The position numbers and the translations under genes are program-made. 64,000 nucleotides of DNA from Lichtheimia corymbifera B2541 (taxonomy: Eukaryota > Mucoromycota > Mucoromycetes > Mucorales > Lichtheimiaceae), in assembly GCA_000697475.1 (NCBI GenBank), contig JNEU01001131.1, positions 224,038 through 288,037 on the forward strand. The letters are read 5' to 3'. The notes beneath the pieces were generated by a model. It did not search any database. It worked only from the letters and a program-made list of their open reading frames with translations, and was not told the origin of the DNA. The stretch's first letter is position 1. Every line of letters begins with the position of its first letter. Of this stretch, positions 63,701 through 64,000 are shown one piece after another.

Positions 63701-64000
63701 TCACGGGCTTGGGGGTGACCTTGATTCACGTACCAATTTTTCAGTTCCAGTAAACGATCGATTGGCCATCTTCCACCATGTTTCTGCTCCTGTGGTTTGA
63801 GTAGCCAACTCAACCACCACCACCTCAGTGGTGTACCTCTTTTTCTTTGCTCTCTTCTCAGCAACAACCATCCCCATTGGAAACATAGATCTTTTGTGAC
63901 GAATCTTGTGGTAAGTGGTGGCATTGCCTACGTCAATGGTTTGGGTGTCATGGCGACAGGTCTCTAGTAGCTTTGTTCGACCATTTGCTTACTTTACGCC
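63701..64000 (-). CDS. Possible gene fragment at window edge
   Basis: Reading the minus strand from the edge, a frame without stops from about 63986 to 63701 encodes KLLETCRHDTQTIDVGNATT, then YHKIRHKRSMFPMG and VVAEKRAKKKRYTTEVVVVE, ending in SRSPPSP. The composition looks protein-like, and an upstream GTAAGC could be a splice donor. An in-frame TAA lies near 63990. No family was recognised. It may be the 3' exon of a gene that continues beyond the window, or a decayed transposon-borne gene. The exact 5' end is unknown. Confidence 0.3.

Overview
The window is nuclear DNA of a filamentous fungus. Genes are dense and lie on both strands. Most are cut by many short introns of about 50-70 bases with GTAAGT/GTATGT-type donors, CTAAT/CTAAC-like branch sites and TAG/CAG acceptors. 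Gene content (class II FBP aldolase, Npr3, Spt7, Num1/Mcp5, Pex5, Ypt6, CTP synthase) is fungal. Intron style, base composition and the low-complexity proteins suggest an early-diverging lineage, most likely Mucoromycota (Mucorales-like). That placement is inference. No tRNA, rRNA, CRISPR array or intact transposon was recognised.

Layout. 1-6.7 kb: 3' end of fructose-bisphosphate aldolase (+), an unrecognised Asn-rich protein (-), and a large Num1/Mcp5-type cortical dynein anchor (-). 7.2-14 kb: an aldo-keto reductase (+) tail-to-tail with a PPR protein (-), a small unknown gene (+) and NPR3 (+). 14.7-21.5 kb: SPT7 (SAGA), a C2-domain protein with a membrane segment, and TIM17 (all +). 21.7-25.3 kb: a short-chain dehydrogenase and YPT6/RAB6 (both -). 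25.9-30.5 kb: five consecutive, mostly intronless genes on the minus strand, each encoding a small protein with a signal peptide. 31-34.3 kb: D-aminoacyl-tRNA deacylase (+) and DED1 (-). 34.3-37.8 kb: a long stretch without a convincing gene. 37.8 kb: a 58-residue single CCHC zinc-knuckle protein (+). 39-47.2 kb: a SIM/SANT/WD40 nuclear protein (+) and a large Gly/Ala-rich modular protein (-). 48-61.3 kb: PEX5 (+), DUF202 membrane protein (-), monoglyceride lipase (-), reticulon-like protein (+), tubby-like protein (-), HINT (-), F-box/LRR protein (+) and CTP synthase (+). 61.3-64 kb: gene-poor DNA with four diverged tandem repeat copies and a possible gene fragment at the edge.

Functionally this is mostly a collection of unrelated housekeeping genes. 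The unusual parts are: the secreted-protein cluster with a shared core-promoter look; the modular Gly/Ala-rich protein whose N-terminal half is built from repeated exons that are almost all bounded by phase-1 introns; and the gene structure of the aldo-keto reductase, which needs a GC-AG intron and a one-nucleotide exon to restore the conserved N-terminus. Splice sites were read by eye. Start and stop codons are firmer than internal exon borders.
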